A stretch of DNA of 64,000 bases, from contig NZ_JBNDJK010000001.1 of assembly GCF_050434925.1 (NCBI RefSeq), positions 7,068,001 to 7,132,000 of the forward strand, given 5' to 3'. The position numbers and the translations under genes were made by a program. Within the stretch, counting starts at the first letter, position 1; the number at the start of each line of letters is the position of its first letter. The notes under the pieces were generated by a model. That model saw only the letters and a program-made list of their open reading frames with translations. It did no database searches and was not told where the DNA came from. This document shows, in pieces, positions 24,053 through 33,048 of this stretch. Origin of the DNA: Inquilinus ginsengisoli_B (GTDB taxonomy: Bacteria > Pseudomonadota > Alphaproteobacteria > DSM-16000 > Inquilinaceae).

Positions 24053-24859
24053 CTATCGGGGCTTCAGCCGGAAGTCGTGGCCTTCCGGCAGGGTCTGGCC
24101 GCCGTCGACGATGATGGTGGTGCCGGTGATGTAGGCGGCGTCGTCCGAGGCCAGGAAGGCCACCGCGGCGGCCACGTCCTGCGGCGTGCCGAGCCGGCCC
24201 AGCGGCACCGCGCGCTCCATCATGGCGATGAACTCGGCGCTGCGGTGCTGCTGCATGCCCTCGGTCAGGATGTTGCCGGGCTCGACCCCGTTGACGGTGA
24301 TGCCGTAGCCGGAGAACTCCAGCGCCGCCGATTTGAGGAAGCCGTTGATGCCGGCCTTGGTCGCGGCGTAGTGGCCATGGCCCGGGCTGGTGACGCGCGG
24401 GCCGGTGATCGAGGAGGTGAAGATCATCCGCCCCCCTCCCCCCGCCCGCATCGCCGGCAGCGCCGCCCGGGCGGCGAGATAGGTGCCGCGCAGGTTGACC
24501 GCCATCACCCGATCCCACTCCTCGGGCTCGATGTCCTCGATCAGGGTCCAGGGGTAGATCGCGGCGTTCTGCACCAGGATGTCGAGCCGGCCGAAGCCGT
24601 CGACCGCCGCCGCCACGATGGCATCGGCATCCTCGCCACGGCTGATGTCGGTGGCGATAAAGCCGGCACCCAGCCGCGCCGCCGTCGCCGCCCCGGCCTC
24701 GGGATCGGTGTCGCCGATCACCACCCGCGCGCCGTCCGCAGCGAAGCGTTCGGCGATCGCCGCGCCGATGCCCCGCGCCGCCCCGATCACGATGGCGACG
24801 CGCCCTTCCAGTCTCCCCGGCATTCCCGGTTTCCTTCCCGTCTCGAAACTCATCTGCAA
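24053..24859 (-). CDS. SDR family NAD(P)-dependent oxidoreductase
   Basis: The 268-residue protein is a classical short-chain dehydrogenase/reductase. The cofactor motif is GAARGIGAAIA, followed by NAAIYPW, and the catalytic Ser-Tyr-Lys set lies in TSSITGPRVTSPGHGHYAATKAG. PGNILTEGM closes the active site as in FabG-like proteins. It should reduce a ketone or oxidise an alcohol in the cytoplasm; sugar dehydrogenases and 3-oxoacyl reductases share this layout, so the substrate is open. Two Met codons at 24859 and 24853 can serve as start. It stands alone, convergent with the RND operon. Confidence 0.9.
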   Translation of the reverse strand: MQMSFETGRKPGMPGRLEGRVAIVIGAARGIGAAIAERFAADGARVVIGDTDPEAGAATAARLGAGFIATDISRGEDADAIVAAAVDGFGRLDILVQNAAIYPWTLIEDIEPEEWDRVMAVNLRGTYLAARAALPAMRAGGGGRMIFTSSITGPRVTSPGHGHYAATKAGINGFLKSAALEFSGYGITVNGVEPGNILTEGMQQHRSAEFIAMMERAVPLGRLGTPQDVAAAVAFLASDDAAYITGTTIIVDGGQTLPEGHDFRLKPR

Positions 24860-24892
24860 CGGCTCTTATACCAGCGGCCTGAGATATTGCCC

Positions 24893-24970
24893 CGTCATGG
24901 CCACGGCCCTCCGGATCAAATCCGAGGGCCGCATCTCGCCATGACGAGAAGGAACCGAAGAGTCGATCTC
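24893..24970. repeat. Intergenic hairpin repeat with a 22-nt element shared with 56087-56108
   Basis: CGTCATGGC (24893-24901) pairs with GCCATGACG (24938-24946), and an inner GGCCCTC/GAGGGCC stem lies within. Directly after comes a 22-nt block (24949-24970: AAGGAACCG-A-AGAGTCGATCTC) that recurs with one change at 56087-56108. This looks like a dispersed REP-type element. Confidence 0.6.
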
Positions 24971-25088
24971 AAGACCGCCAGTTTGCTCATGATGGCGCGG
25001 CAGCAGGTCGACCGCCGCAGCACGCCTGGAACCCAGGCGCGCCGGCAGCCATTGCTTTGTCGACGCAATGGCCGCCGAGGAGGCGGAG

Positions 25089-25304
25089 ATGGTTTCGGAC
25101 CAAGAAGTGCCGGGCCGCTACAGGCCGGATTCCCCCAGACAGCTGCCCGGCGAAGAGCCCGAGGGCCAGCGGGTGATAGAGCGGGCGCAGGACATCAGCC
25201 TTGCGCGCGGGCCGGAGCAGGAGGGCGGCTCGCGCTGGACGCTGCCGATCCTGGTTGGGCTGCTCGTCGTCGTTCTGGTCCTGCTGGTGCTGGCCCTGAG
25301 CTAG
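25089..25304 (+). CDS. Small single-pass membrane protein of unknown function
   Basis: A 71-residue frame starts at an ATG at 25089, five bases after a perfect AGGAGG; the in-frame ATG at 25068 lacks such a site. The first ~50 residues are hydrophilic and rich in Glu, Arg and Pro. The C-terminus is one strong membrane helix (WTLPILVGLLVVVLVLLVLALS), so the soluble part should face the cytoplasm as in tail-anchored proteins. No family is recognised. Repeat-rich non-coding DNA follows. Confidence 0.7.
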   Translation: MVSDQEVPGRYRPDSPRQLPGEEPEGQRVIERAQDISLARGPEQEGGSRWTLPILVGLLVVVLVLLVLALS

Positions 25305-26055
<751 letters not shown>

Positions 26056-26078
26056 GGAAGTCGAACTCCGAAGAAGGG

Positions 26079-27155
26079 TCAGAGGCTGACGGTCACGCCC
26101 GCCGGCGTGCGCTGGAAGGCCTCGAACAGGGCCATGATCCGGGCGGCGTCCTGCAGCGTGCCCTTGGCGGGCGGCGTGCCGGACAAGGCGCTGTCGCAGA
26201 AATGCAGGATCTCCGGCACATAGCCTAGATAGAACAGGTTGTTGTTGTAGAGCTGGCCCAGCGAGCATTCCGGCTCCCACACGATCGGGGCCTCGTGGTC
26301 GCCCTGGATGAACGACGCGGCCCGGCCGTAGCTGGGCAGCGCCGCCCGCCGGTAATAGGTCAGCTTGACGCCGTTCTCGACCACGGCATTGGCGCGGTTG
26401 CCGATCACCTCGACCCGCTCCAGCGGGCTGGTGCCGGACTGGCCGGCGGCGAAGTGCAGGCTGCCGATGGCGCCGCTCTTGAACCGCAGCGACACCACGG
26501 CGGCGCCGTTCGCCGGCTCCCATTCGTAGCTCATCCGGTCGACCGGCCCCATCAGATGCAGGAGGATCGCGGCCGGGTGGTAGATGTGGTCGAGGAAGCT
26601 CCGCATCGCCACCAGGTCGCCCCGCCGCTCCGGCGGCGGCAGCGCCTGCGGATAGCGCACGGCGATCGAAGAGACGCGGCCGAACTCCGGGCTGTCGATG
26701 ATCGATTTCAGCTTCTCGATGGTCGGGAAGAACATCTTCTTCAGCCCGGTCATGACGAAGCGTCCGTGGCGCTCGCTCGCCGCCTCGAGGTCGCGCACCT
26801 CGGCCAGGCTGGCGGCCGTGGGCTTCTCCATCCAGACATGGGCGCCGGCGGCCAGCACGTCCTGGGCCAGATCGGTCGCCTGCACCCGCCCGTCCGGATG
26901 GTAGCTGGTGACGATGAACACCACGTCGGGCGTCTCGGCCGCCAGCATCTCGCGGTGGTCGGTGTAGCTGTGGCCGGCCCCGAACAGCTGGGCGTACTGG
27001 GCGGCGCGGCCGCCATCGACGTCGCAGACCGCGGCGAGATCGACCGGGGCGTAGCGCAGCGAGGGGTAGATGTTGCGGTAGGAATGGCCGCCGGCGCCGA
27101 TGAAGCAGGCCTTGAGGCGCCGCTCATACTCGAAATTGTAGGTGATGCTGGTCAT
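26079..27155 (-). CDS. Gfo/Idh/MocA family oxidoreductase
   Basis: The 358-residue protein has an N-terminal Rossmann fold (KACFIGAGGHSYRNIYPSL) and the family motif EKPTA with its catalytic-site lysine (VWMEKPTAASLAEV), followed by the C-terminal beta-sheet domain. Such enzymes oxidise or reduce sugars and inositols with NAD(P). The start at 27155 follows AGGGA by eight bases. It lies 4 nt after the permease gene, so the enzyme and the ABC importer are co-expressed and the imported sugar is the likely substrate source. A longer start at 27176 would overlap the permease gene. Confidence 0.9.
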   Translation of the reverse strand: MTSITYNFEYERRLKACFIGAGGHSYRNIYPSLRYAPVDLAAVCDVDGGRAAQYAQLFGAGHSYTDHREMLAAETPDVVFIVTSYHPDGRVQATDLAQDVLAAGAHVWMEKPTAASLAEVRDLEAASERHGRFVMTGLKKMFFPTIEKLKSIIDSPEFGRVSSIAVRYPQALPPPERRGDLVAMRSFLDHIYHPAAILLHLMGPVDRMSYEWEPANGAAVVSLRFKSGAIGSLHFAAGQSGTSPLERVEVIGNRANAVVENGVKLTYYRRAALPSYGRAASFIQGDHEAPIVWEPECSLGQLYNNNLFYLGYVPEILHFCDSALSGTPPAKGTLQDAARIMALFEAFQRTPAGVTVSL

Positions 27156-27159
27156 GCGG

Positions 27160-27987
27160 TCATCCCTTGAGGGCACCCTGGGTCAGGCCTTCGGTGAAGC
27201 GGCGCTGGGTGGCGATGTAGAGGAGCACGATGGGCAGGAAGGAGATCACCGTGCCGGCGAAGACCAGGCGGTGATCGGTCGAATAGGTCCCGGCGAAGCG
27301 GACCAGGCCGAGCGGCAGGGTCTGCACCTCGGGCGAGATCAGCACCACCAGCGGCAGGAAGAAGTCGTTCCAGGTGCCCAGCGCGCTGATCACCACCAGG
27401 GCCAGCACCGCCGGGGCGGAGATCGGCAGGAAGATCCGCAGCAGGATGCGGCCGTGGCCGCAGCCGTCGACCCGCGCCGCCTCCAAGAGCTCATGCGGCA
27501 CGTTGCGGAAGAAGTTCCGCATCAGGAAAACGCCGAAGGGGATGCCGTTGCCGACCTGGGCCAGAGTGATGCCCGCCAGGCTGTCCAGCAGCCCGAGGCC
27601 CGAGAGCAGCTGGTACAGCGGGATCACGATCGCCTGGATCGGCACGGTCAGGCCGAGGATCAGCAGGTAGAACAGCGCCTCGCTGCCGCGGAACCGCATC
27701 TTGGCGAAGGCGTAGCCCGCCGGGGCGCAGACCACGATCATCAGCACCACGACCGCCGCGACATTGGCCAGGCTGTTCAGGATCAGCTCGCCGAACGATC
27801 CGATCCGCCAGGCGTCGACATAGTTGACCCACATCAGCCGGTCCGGCGCCGCGAAGGGATCGGCGGTGGCGATCTCGGCCTCGGTCTTCAGGCTGGAGGC
27901 GAGCAGCCACAGGAACGGCCCCAGCAGGAAGGCGAGCGGCGGCAGCAGGCCCAGCGCCCGCCAGCGATCGGAGCGGCGGCGGCTCAT
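27160..27987 (-). CDS. Carbohydrate ABC transporter permease (MalG/CUT1 family)
   Basis: The 275-residue inner-membrane protein has six predicted helices and the EAA loop ELLEAARVDGCGHGRILLRIFLP that contacts the ATPase. The C-terminal RRFTEGLTQGALKG is typical of CUT1 MalG-like permeases. It overlaps the upstream permease gene by 4 nt. With that partner and the binding protein it forms an importer, but no ATPase gene occurs in the operon. Confidence 0.93.
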   Translation of the reverse strand: MSRRRSDRWRALGLLPPLAFLLGPFLWLLASSLKTEAEIATADPFAAPDRLMWVNYVDAWRIGSFGELILNSLANVAAVVVLMIVVCAPAGYAFAKMRFRGSEALFYLLILGLTVPIQAIVIPLYQLLSGLGLLDSLAGITLAQVGNGIPFGVFLMRNFFRNVPHELLEAARVDGCGHGRILLRIFLPISAPAVLALVVISALGTWNDFFLPLVVLISPEVQTLPLGLVRFAGTYSTDHRLVFAGTVISFLPIVLLYIATQRRFTEGLTQGALKG

Positions 27988-28925
27988 CGCACCCGCTCCC
28001 GCCAGCGGTTGAAGCCGACGGTGATGGCGATCGCCATCAAGCTGAGCACGACGCAGAGCGCTGCGGCACGGCCGTGATCCTGCAACTGGAAGGCCAGCTT
28101 GTAGATGTAGGTGGTCAGCAGCTCGCTGCGGTAGAACGGCCCGCCCTGGGTCATCACCCAGATCGTGGCGAAGCCCTTCAGCCCGTTGATCAGGGCCAGC
28201 GAGGCGACGAAGGTCATGACCTCGCGCAGCCCCGGGATGGTGACGTGGCGCAGCTTCTGGAAGGCCGTGGCGCCGTCGACCTCCGCCGCGTCGTACAGGG
28301 TGCGGTCGATGCCCTGCAGCCCGGCGATGAACAGTAGCATGTACAGGCCGAAGCCCTGCCAGCTGCTGGCGAGGTTGATCGAGAACAGCACCAGGAACGA
28401 CTCCGACAGCCAGCCGCGGGCCAGGCTGTCCAGGCCGAGGGTGTGGAATGCGCCGTTGATCAGGCCGAAATAGGGGTCGTAGATCTTGCTCCAGATCACG
28501 CCGACCACCGCCAGCGACACCACATGCGGCAGGAAGAAGGCGCAGCGGTAAAAGATGCGCCCGACCTTGAGCCCGGAGATCGCGAGGGCCAGGACGAAAC
28601 CCAGGCCTCCCGCGAACACCAGGTGCAGCACCAGCCAGACGACGGTCTGGCGCAGCGCCTGCCAGAAGATCGGGTCGCCGGCCAGCCGGGCGTAGTTCTG
28701 CAGGCCTCCGTCCGCCGCCGCACCGGCGCCGGTGTCGGCCGCGGTGACACTGAGGCGCAGCGTGTCGGCGATCGGCAGCAGGGTGAACAGGGCGTAGAGG
28801 CCGACCGCCGGCAGCAGGAACGGGATGGCGGCCCGCAGCCCCTCCCCGCCCGGCCGGGCGGTGCTGGCCAGGAACCGCCGCCCGCCCGGCACCCGCCGCG
28901 TCGCGCTGTCGGGCAGCACCGTCAC
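27984..28925 (-). CDS. Carbohydrate ABC transporter permease (MalF/CUT1 family)
   Basis: The 313-residue protein starts at a GTG at 28925 that overlaps the stop of the binding-protein gene. Six helices are visible starting at AAIPFLLPAVGLYALFTLLPI. The EAA loop is TLYDAAEVDGATAFQKLRHVTIPGL. The N-terminus is a short Arg-rich cytoplasmic stretch. A longer frame from 29210 is the shadow of the binding-protein gene. It pairs with the downstream MalG-type permease. Confidence 0.92.
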   Translation of the reverse strand: MTVLPDSATRRVPGGRRFLASTARPGGEGLRAAIPFLLPAVGLYALFTLLPIADTLRLSVTAADTGAGAAADGGLQNYARLAGDPIFWQALRQTVVWLVLHLVFAGGLGFVLALAISGLKVGRIFYRCAFFLPHVVSLAVVGVIWSKIYDPYFGLINGAFHTLGLDSLARGWLSESFLVLFSINLASSWQGFGLYMLLFIAGLQGIDRTLYDAAEVDGATAFQKLRHVTIPGLREVMTFVASLALINGLKGFATIWVMTQGGPFYRSELLTTYIYKLAFQLQDHGRAAALCVVLSLMAIAITVGFNRWRERVR

Positions 28926-30181
28926 TTCGCCGCCTGCTGCATCTGGCCGTCGATCTGCGCCATGCCCGCCTCGGCCCCGATCTGGCCGCCGATCAGGCCC
29001 TGGATGACCTGCATGTAGGCCTCGAGGACATTGCCGGGCATGTAGACGCTGGGGTTGTAGCCGACGCCCTTGTCGGCCGCGGCGAAGACGCTGGCCAGCA
29101 CCGGCTGGGTCGGCTTCAGACCGGCCAGGGCGCGCGGATAGACCATCCAGCTGCTGGCATGCGAGGCCCGCCGGGTCATCACCGCATCCGACAGGATGTA
29201 GTCGAGCCATTTCAGGGCGAGGTCGGGATGGCGCGAGGTCTTCGGCAGCATCCAGCTCCAGCCCACGCCGCCGGTGGCGAGGGATTCGCCGGCGAGGTCG
29301 GACGGCATCGTCGCGTAGCCGGCATTGGCCATGTCGAAGCCGGCCTTGCGGGCGTTGTTGGTGAACCAGGGCCCGGCCACCATCATCGCCGCCCGCCTGG
29401 TGAACCAGAGCCGGGCGGCGGCGTCGAGGTCGAGCCCGACCATCTGCGGCTGGACGTAGTCGGCGGCGACCAGGTCGACCAGGCGCTGCGCCCCCTTGAC
29501 CATGGCCGGGTCGGTCCAGGGCCGCTTGCCCGCCAGGACCTCGCCGACGACCTGCCGGCCGGCCGACGCCTGCAGCAGGTTGCCGAACAGGTGGCCGCCA
29601 TTGGCGTTGTTGCGCGGCCCGACGGTCAACGGCTGGATGCCGGCCTGCTTGATCTCGCCGAGCAGTTTGAGGAAGCCCTCATAGCTGTCCGGCATGGTCC
29701 AGCCGTGCTCGGCGAACATGTCCTTGTGGTAGAATACGCCGATGACGTCGAGCCCGTCCGGGATCTCGTAGATCTCGCCGCCGAACTGCCCCTTCAGCGT
29801 GTCGTACAGCCAGGGATACAGCTGCGCCTTCCAGCCGCGCTCGTCGTAGTAGCGGGTCAGCGGCACCACCAGCCCGGCCTTGGCGACGATGCCGACCCGG
29901 CCGACGCCGGAATTGGTCAGCACCAAATCGGGCCCGGCATCGGACTGGATCGCCGCCTGCACAGCGCCGTTGGAGATGGTGCCGGTCGGCACCATGAACT
30001 CCACCGTCACGCCGGGATTGGCCTTCTCGAAATCGGCCTTCAGGCCGGTCCAGAGATCGGCGATCACCGGGTCGGTGATCTGCTCCGGCCCCCAGATCTT
30101 GAGGGTTTCCGCCCTGGCCGGCGCGAGGCCGGCGGCGATGGCGGCGGCGACAGCCAGCCACAGGCCGAGACGTCTCAGCAT
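28922..30181 (-). CDS. Sugar ABC transporter solute-binding protein (family 1)
   Basis: The 419-residue protein has a Sec signal peptide (MLRRLGLWLAVAAAIAAGLAPARA) and the extracellular family 1 fold: ETLKIWGPEQITDPVIADLW, FEKANPGVTVEFMVPTG and GGVGWSWMLPKTSRHPDLALKWLDYIL. It captures a carbohydrate in the periplasm for the two permeases downstream. It is the first gene of the minus-strand operon, 72 nt from the GntR regulator gene upstream. Confidence 0.93.
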   Translation of the reverse strand: MLRRLGLWLAVAAAIAAGLAPARAETLKIWGPEQITDPVIADLWTGLKADFEKANPGVTVEFMVPTGTISNGAVQAAIQSDAGPDLVLTNSGVGRVGIVAKAGLVVPLTRYYDERGWKAQLYPWLYDTLKGQFGGEIYEIPDGLDVIGVFYHKDMFAEHGWTMPDSYEGFLKLLGEIKQAGIQPLTVGPRNNANGGHLFGNLLQASAGRQVVGEVLAGKRPWTDPAMVKGAQRLVDLVAADYVQPQMVGLDLDAAARLWFTRRAAMMVAGPWFTNNARKAGFDMANAGYATMPSDLAGESLATGGVGWSWMLPKTSRHPDLALKWLDYILSDAVMTRRASHASSWMVYPRALAGLKPTQPVLASVFAAADKGVGYNPSVYMPGNVLEAYMQVIQGLIGGQIGAEAGMAQIDGQMQQAAK

Positions 30182-30253
30182 TCCCAGATCCTCCCTTGTT
30201 GATCGGGTTTTGTTAATCGGACCTTGGCCTCTTGGCGGGCCGGCCCGACACGA

Positions 30254-30913
30254 TCAGCCGGTTTCGGCCATCAGCTGCGCCATCACCGACTGGCGGACAT
30301 CGGCGATGTGCTCGGCCATCAGCCGGGCGGCGAGGCCGGAATCGCGCTGACGGAAGGCGCCGAGGATGCGGTCGCGTTCGTCCGCCGCGCGCTCGGCGAA
30401 GTCCCGGCTGCGGTTGGCGATCACCCGGCACATCTGGATCTGCAGCGCCAGGCGCGACAGCGTGTCAACCAGCGCGTGGTTGTCCGACAGCTCGGCGATG
30501 AATTCGTGGAAGCGCCGGTCCTCGGCGGCATAGGCGGCCATGTCGTCCGCCCGCAGCGCCTGGACGGCGCGGTCGAGCATCGCGGCCAGCCGGTCGATGT
30601 CGCCATCCGAGGCGCGCTCGACCGCCCGCCGGGCGGCCATCGCCTCCAGCGTCTCGCGCAGGTCGTACAGGTCCTCGACATCCTTGCGCGACAGCTGGCG
30701 CACGAAGAAGCCGCGATAGGGCCGGATCTCGATCAGCCCTTCCCGCTCCAGCGTGCCGATCGCCTCGCGGAACGGGGTGCGGCTGGTCGACAGCCGTTCG
30801 ACCAGCTTCTTCTCGTCGATCGCGGCCCCGGCCGGCAGCTCGCCGCTGACGATCATGCGGACCAGCTCGTCGCGGATCCGCTCGCGGAGGGTGAGGTGTT
30901 TTTCAGCGCTCAT
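30254..30913 (-). CDS. GntR family transcriptional regulator (FCD/FadR subfamily)
   Basis: The 219-residue protein starts at an ATG at 30913 behind AGGGTGG. Residues ~10-75 are the winged helix (LRERIRDELVRMIVSGELPAGAAIDEKKLVERLSTSRTPFREAIGTLE). Residues ~85-210 form the helical FCD ligand domain with metal-binding candidates D and H in AAEDRRFHEFI and further His in the last helices (MAEHIADV). It lies between the sugar ABC operon, same strand, and the divergent Tm-1-like gene, with a strong palindrome at 30933-30949. It probably controls both units in response to an acid or sugar-derived ligand. Confidence 0.9.
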   Translation of the reverse strand: MSAEKHLTLRERIRDELVRMIVSGELPAGAAIDEKKLVERLSTSRTPFREAIGTLEREGLIEIRPYRGFFVRQLSRKDVEDLYDLRETLEAMAARRAVERASDGDIDRLAAMLDRAVQALRADDMAAYAAEDRRFHEFIAELSDNHALVDTLSRLALQIQMCRVIANRSRDFAERAADERDRILGAFRQRDSGLAARLMAEHIADVRQSVMAQLMAETG

Positions 30914-30932
30914 GAGGGCCACCCTATCCGGC

Positions 30933-30949
30933 TTGTGAATAATACACAA
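30933..30949. promoter_or_regulatory. Operator candidate for the GntR regulator
   Basis: TTGTG and CACAA are perfect 5-bp arms around AATAATA, which itself is nearly symmetric. It lies 20 nt upstream of the regulator start and 47 nt upstream of the Tm-1-like gene, in AT-rich DNA, where a dimeric FCD-type GntR protein would bind. Confidence 0.55.
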
Positions 30950-30995
30950 TATGCAATATGCTTTTTGGAAACTGAACGACAGGGAGGGAAGAGAC

Positions 30996-32192
30996 ATGGC
31001 GGTGCTGGTGATCGGGACCTGCGACACGAAGGCGGCGGAGCTGGCTTATGCCCGCGACTGCGTCCGGGCGGCCGGCGTGGCGGCGCAGCTGGTCGATGTC
31101 GGCACCCGCGGCGGCGGTGAGGCGGCCGATGTGAGCGCGGCCGAGGTCGCCGGCCATCATCCGGAGGGCGCCGCCGCGGTGCTGGGCGCCGGCGACCGCG
31201 GCGTAGCGGTGACGGCGATGGCGGCCGCGCTGACCCGCTACCTGGCGACGCGCGACGACATCGATGCCGTGCTGGGCCTGGGCGGCACCGGCAACACCGC
31301 GCTGGTCACGGCCGCGTTGCGCGCCCTGCCGGTCGGGCTGCCGAAGCTGATGGTGTCGACCGTTGCCTCCGGCAATGTCGCACCCTATGTCGGGGCGACG
31401 GACATCACCATGATGCATTCGGTGGTCGACATCGCCGGGCTCAACGCGATCAGCCGGCGGGTGATCGCCAACGCCGCCCATGCGGTGGCCGGCATGGCGA
31501 CATGGCGGGCCGCGTCCGGCGCGGGCGACCGGTCGGCGATCGGCATTACCATGTTCGGCGTCACCACCCCCTGTGTCACCGAGGTCCGGCGCCTGCTGGA
31601 GCAGGACCATGACTGTCTGGTGTTTCACGCCACCGGCACCGGCGGCCAGTCAATGGAGAAGCTGGCAGATGGCGGATTCCTGCGCGGCGTGATCGACGCC
31701 ACCACCACCGAGGTCGCGGATTTCCTGGTCGGCGGCGTCTTCCCCTGCACCGAGGACCGGTTCGGCGCCATCGCCCGCACCGGCCTGCCCTATGTCGGGT
31801 CGACCGGCGCCGTCGACATGGTGAATTTCGGGGCGATGGAGACGGTGCCGGAGAAATTCCGCGGCCGGCGCCTGCATGTCCACAACGCCCAGGTGACGTT
31901 GATGCGGACCACGCCGGAGGAGAATGCGGCGATCGGCGCCTGGATCGCCGCGCGGCTCAACCTCTGCCCCGGGCCGGTAAGGGTCCTGCTGCCGCTCGGC
32001 GGCGTCTCGGCCATCGACGCGCCGGGCCAGCCCTTCCACGACCCCGTCGCCGACGAAGCCCTGTTCCAGGCGCTGGGCCGCGACCTGCGGCAGACCGCCG
32101 ACCGGCGGCTGATCGAGCTGCCGCTGCACATCAACGACCCGGACTTCGCCGCCGCCCTGGTGCGCGAGTTCCGCGCCATCGCCCATCATTGA
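30996..32192 (+). CDS. Tm-1-like ATP-binding domain protein (UPF0261)
   Basis: The 398-residue protein belongs to the UPF0261 family named after the tomato Tm-1 resistance protein. Family blocks are VLVIGTCDTKAAELAYARD, VLGLGGTGNTALVTAALRALPVGLPKLMVSTVASGNVAPYVG and MMHSVVDIAGLN. Tm-1 homologues bind ATP, but no reaction is established for the bacterial proteins. The start at 30996 follows AGGGAGG. It is followed after 16 nt by a TIM-barrel enzyme gene; the two domains are often paired, and in plants and fungi occur on one chain. Together they probably process the sugar or acid regulated by the GntR protein. Confidence 0.9.
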   Translation: MAVLVIGTCDTKAAELAYARDCVRAAGVAAQLVDVGTRGGGEAADVSAAEVAGHHPEGAAAVLGAGDRGVAVTAMAAALTRYLATRDDIDAVLGLGGTGNTALVTAALRALPVGLPKLMVSTVASGNVAPYVGATDITMMHSVVDIAGLNAISRRVIANAAHAVAGMATWRAASGAGDRSAIGITMFGVTTPCVTEVRRLLEQDHDCLVFHATGTGGQSMEKLADGGFLRGVIDATTTEVADFLVGGVFPCTEDRFGAIARTGLPYVGSTGAVDMVNFGAMETVPEKFRGRRLHVHNAQVTLMRTTPEENAAIGAWIAARLNLCPGPVRVLLPLGGVSAIDAPGQPFHDPVADEALFQALGRDLRQTADRRLIELPLHINDPDFAAALVREFRAIAHH

Positions 32193-32208
32193 TCCTGAGG
32201 ATCCCGGA

Positions 32209-33039
32209 ATGACCCGTTTCGCCCGCGCCGACCTCCTGGCCAAGTTCCGCGGCATGGTCGAGCGCCGCGAGCCGATCGTCGGCGGCGGCGCCGGCACCGG
32301 CCTCTCCGCCAAATGCGAGGAGGCCGGCGGCATCGACCTGATCGTGATCTACAACTCCGGCCGCTACCGCATGGCCGGCCGCGGCTCGCTGGCCGGCCTC
32401 CTCGCCTATGGCAACGCCAACGAGATCGTGGTCGAGATGGCGCGCGAGGTGCTGCCGGTGGTGAAGCACACCCCGGTCATCGCCGGGGTCAACGGCACCG
32501 ATCCGTTCCTGCTGACCGATCATTTCCTGGCCGAGCTCAAGGCCATGGGCTTCGCCGGGGTGCAGAACTTTCCGACCGTCGGGCTGATCGACGGCACCTT
32601 CCGCCAGAACCTGGAGGAGACCGGCATGGGCTACGGGCTCGAGGTCGAGATGATCGCCCGCGCCCATGCCCTCGACCTGCTGACCACGCCCTACGTGTTC
32701 TCGGCCGCGGAGGCGGTGGCGATGGCGCAAGCCGGAGCCGACATCATCGTGCCGCATATGGGCCTGACCACCGGCGGGTCGATCGGCGCCGAGACGGCGA
32801 AGACTCTGGACGATTGCGTCGCCCTGGTCGATGAGTGGGCCGCGGCGGCGCTGGCGGTGCGGCCGGACATCATCGTGCTGTGCCATGGCGGCCCGATCGC
32901 GATGCCCGAGGATGCCGCCTATGTCCTGCAGCGCTGCCGCCACTGCCACGGCTTCTACGGCGCCAGCTCGATGGAGCGCCTTCCCACCGAACAGGCCCTC
33001 ACCGCCCAGACCCGCGCCTTCAAGCAGGTCTCGTTCTGA
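32209..33039 (+). CDS. TIM-barrel enzyme of the phosphoenolpyruvate hydrolase-like family
   Basis: The 276-residue protein matches the TIM-barrel family found as partner of Tm-1-like proteins. Visible segments are PIVGGGAGTGLSAKCEEAGGIDLIVIYNSGRYRMAG, VIAGVNGTDPF and IIVPHMGLTTGGSIGA. Relatives are called phosphoenolpyruvate hydrolase-like, but the reaction is not established. No signal peptide is seen. It is translated 16 nt after the Tm-1-like gene and is convergent with the LLM monooxygenase gene, ending 9 nt before it. Confidence 0.88.
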   Translation: MTRFARADLLAKFRGMVERREPIVGGGAGTGLSAKCEEAGGIDLIVIYNSGRYRMAGRGSLAGLLAYGNANEIVVEMAREVLPVVKHTPVIAGVNGTDPFLLTDHFLAELKAMGFAGVQNFPTVGLIDGTFRQNLEETGMGYGLEVEMIARAHALDLLTTPYVFSAAEAVAMAQAGADIIVPHMGLTTGGSIGAETAKTLDDCVALVDEWAAAALAVRPDIIVLCHGGPIAMPEDAAYVLQRCRHCHGFYGASSMERLPTEQALTAQTRAFKQVSF

Positions 33040-33048
33040 CAGCCAGGC

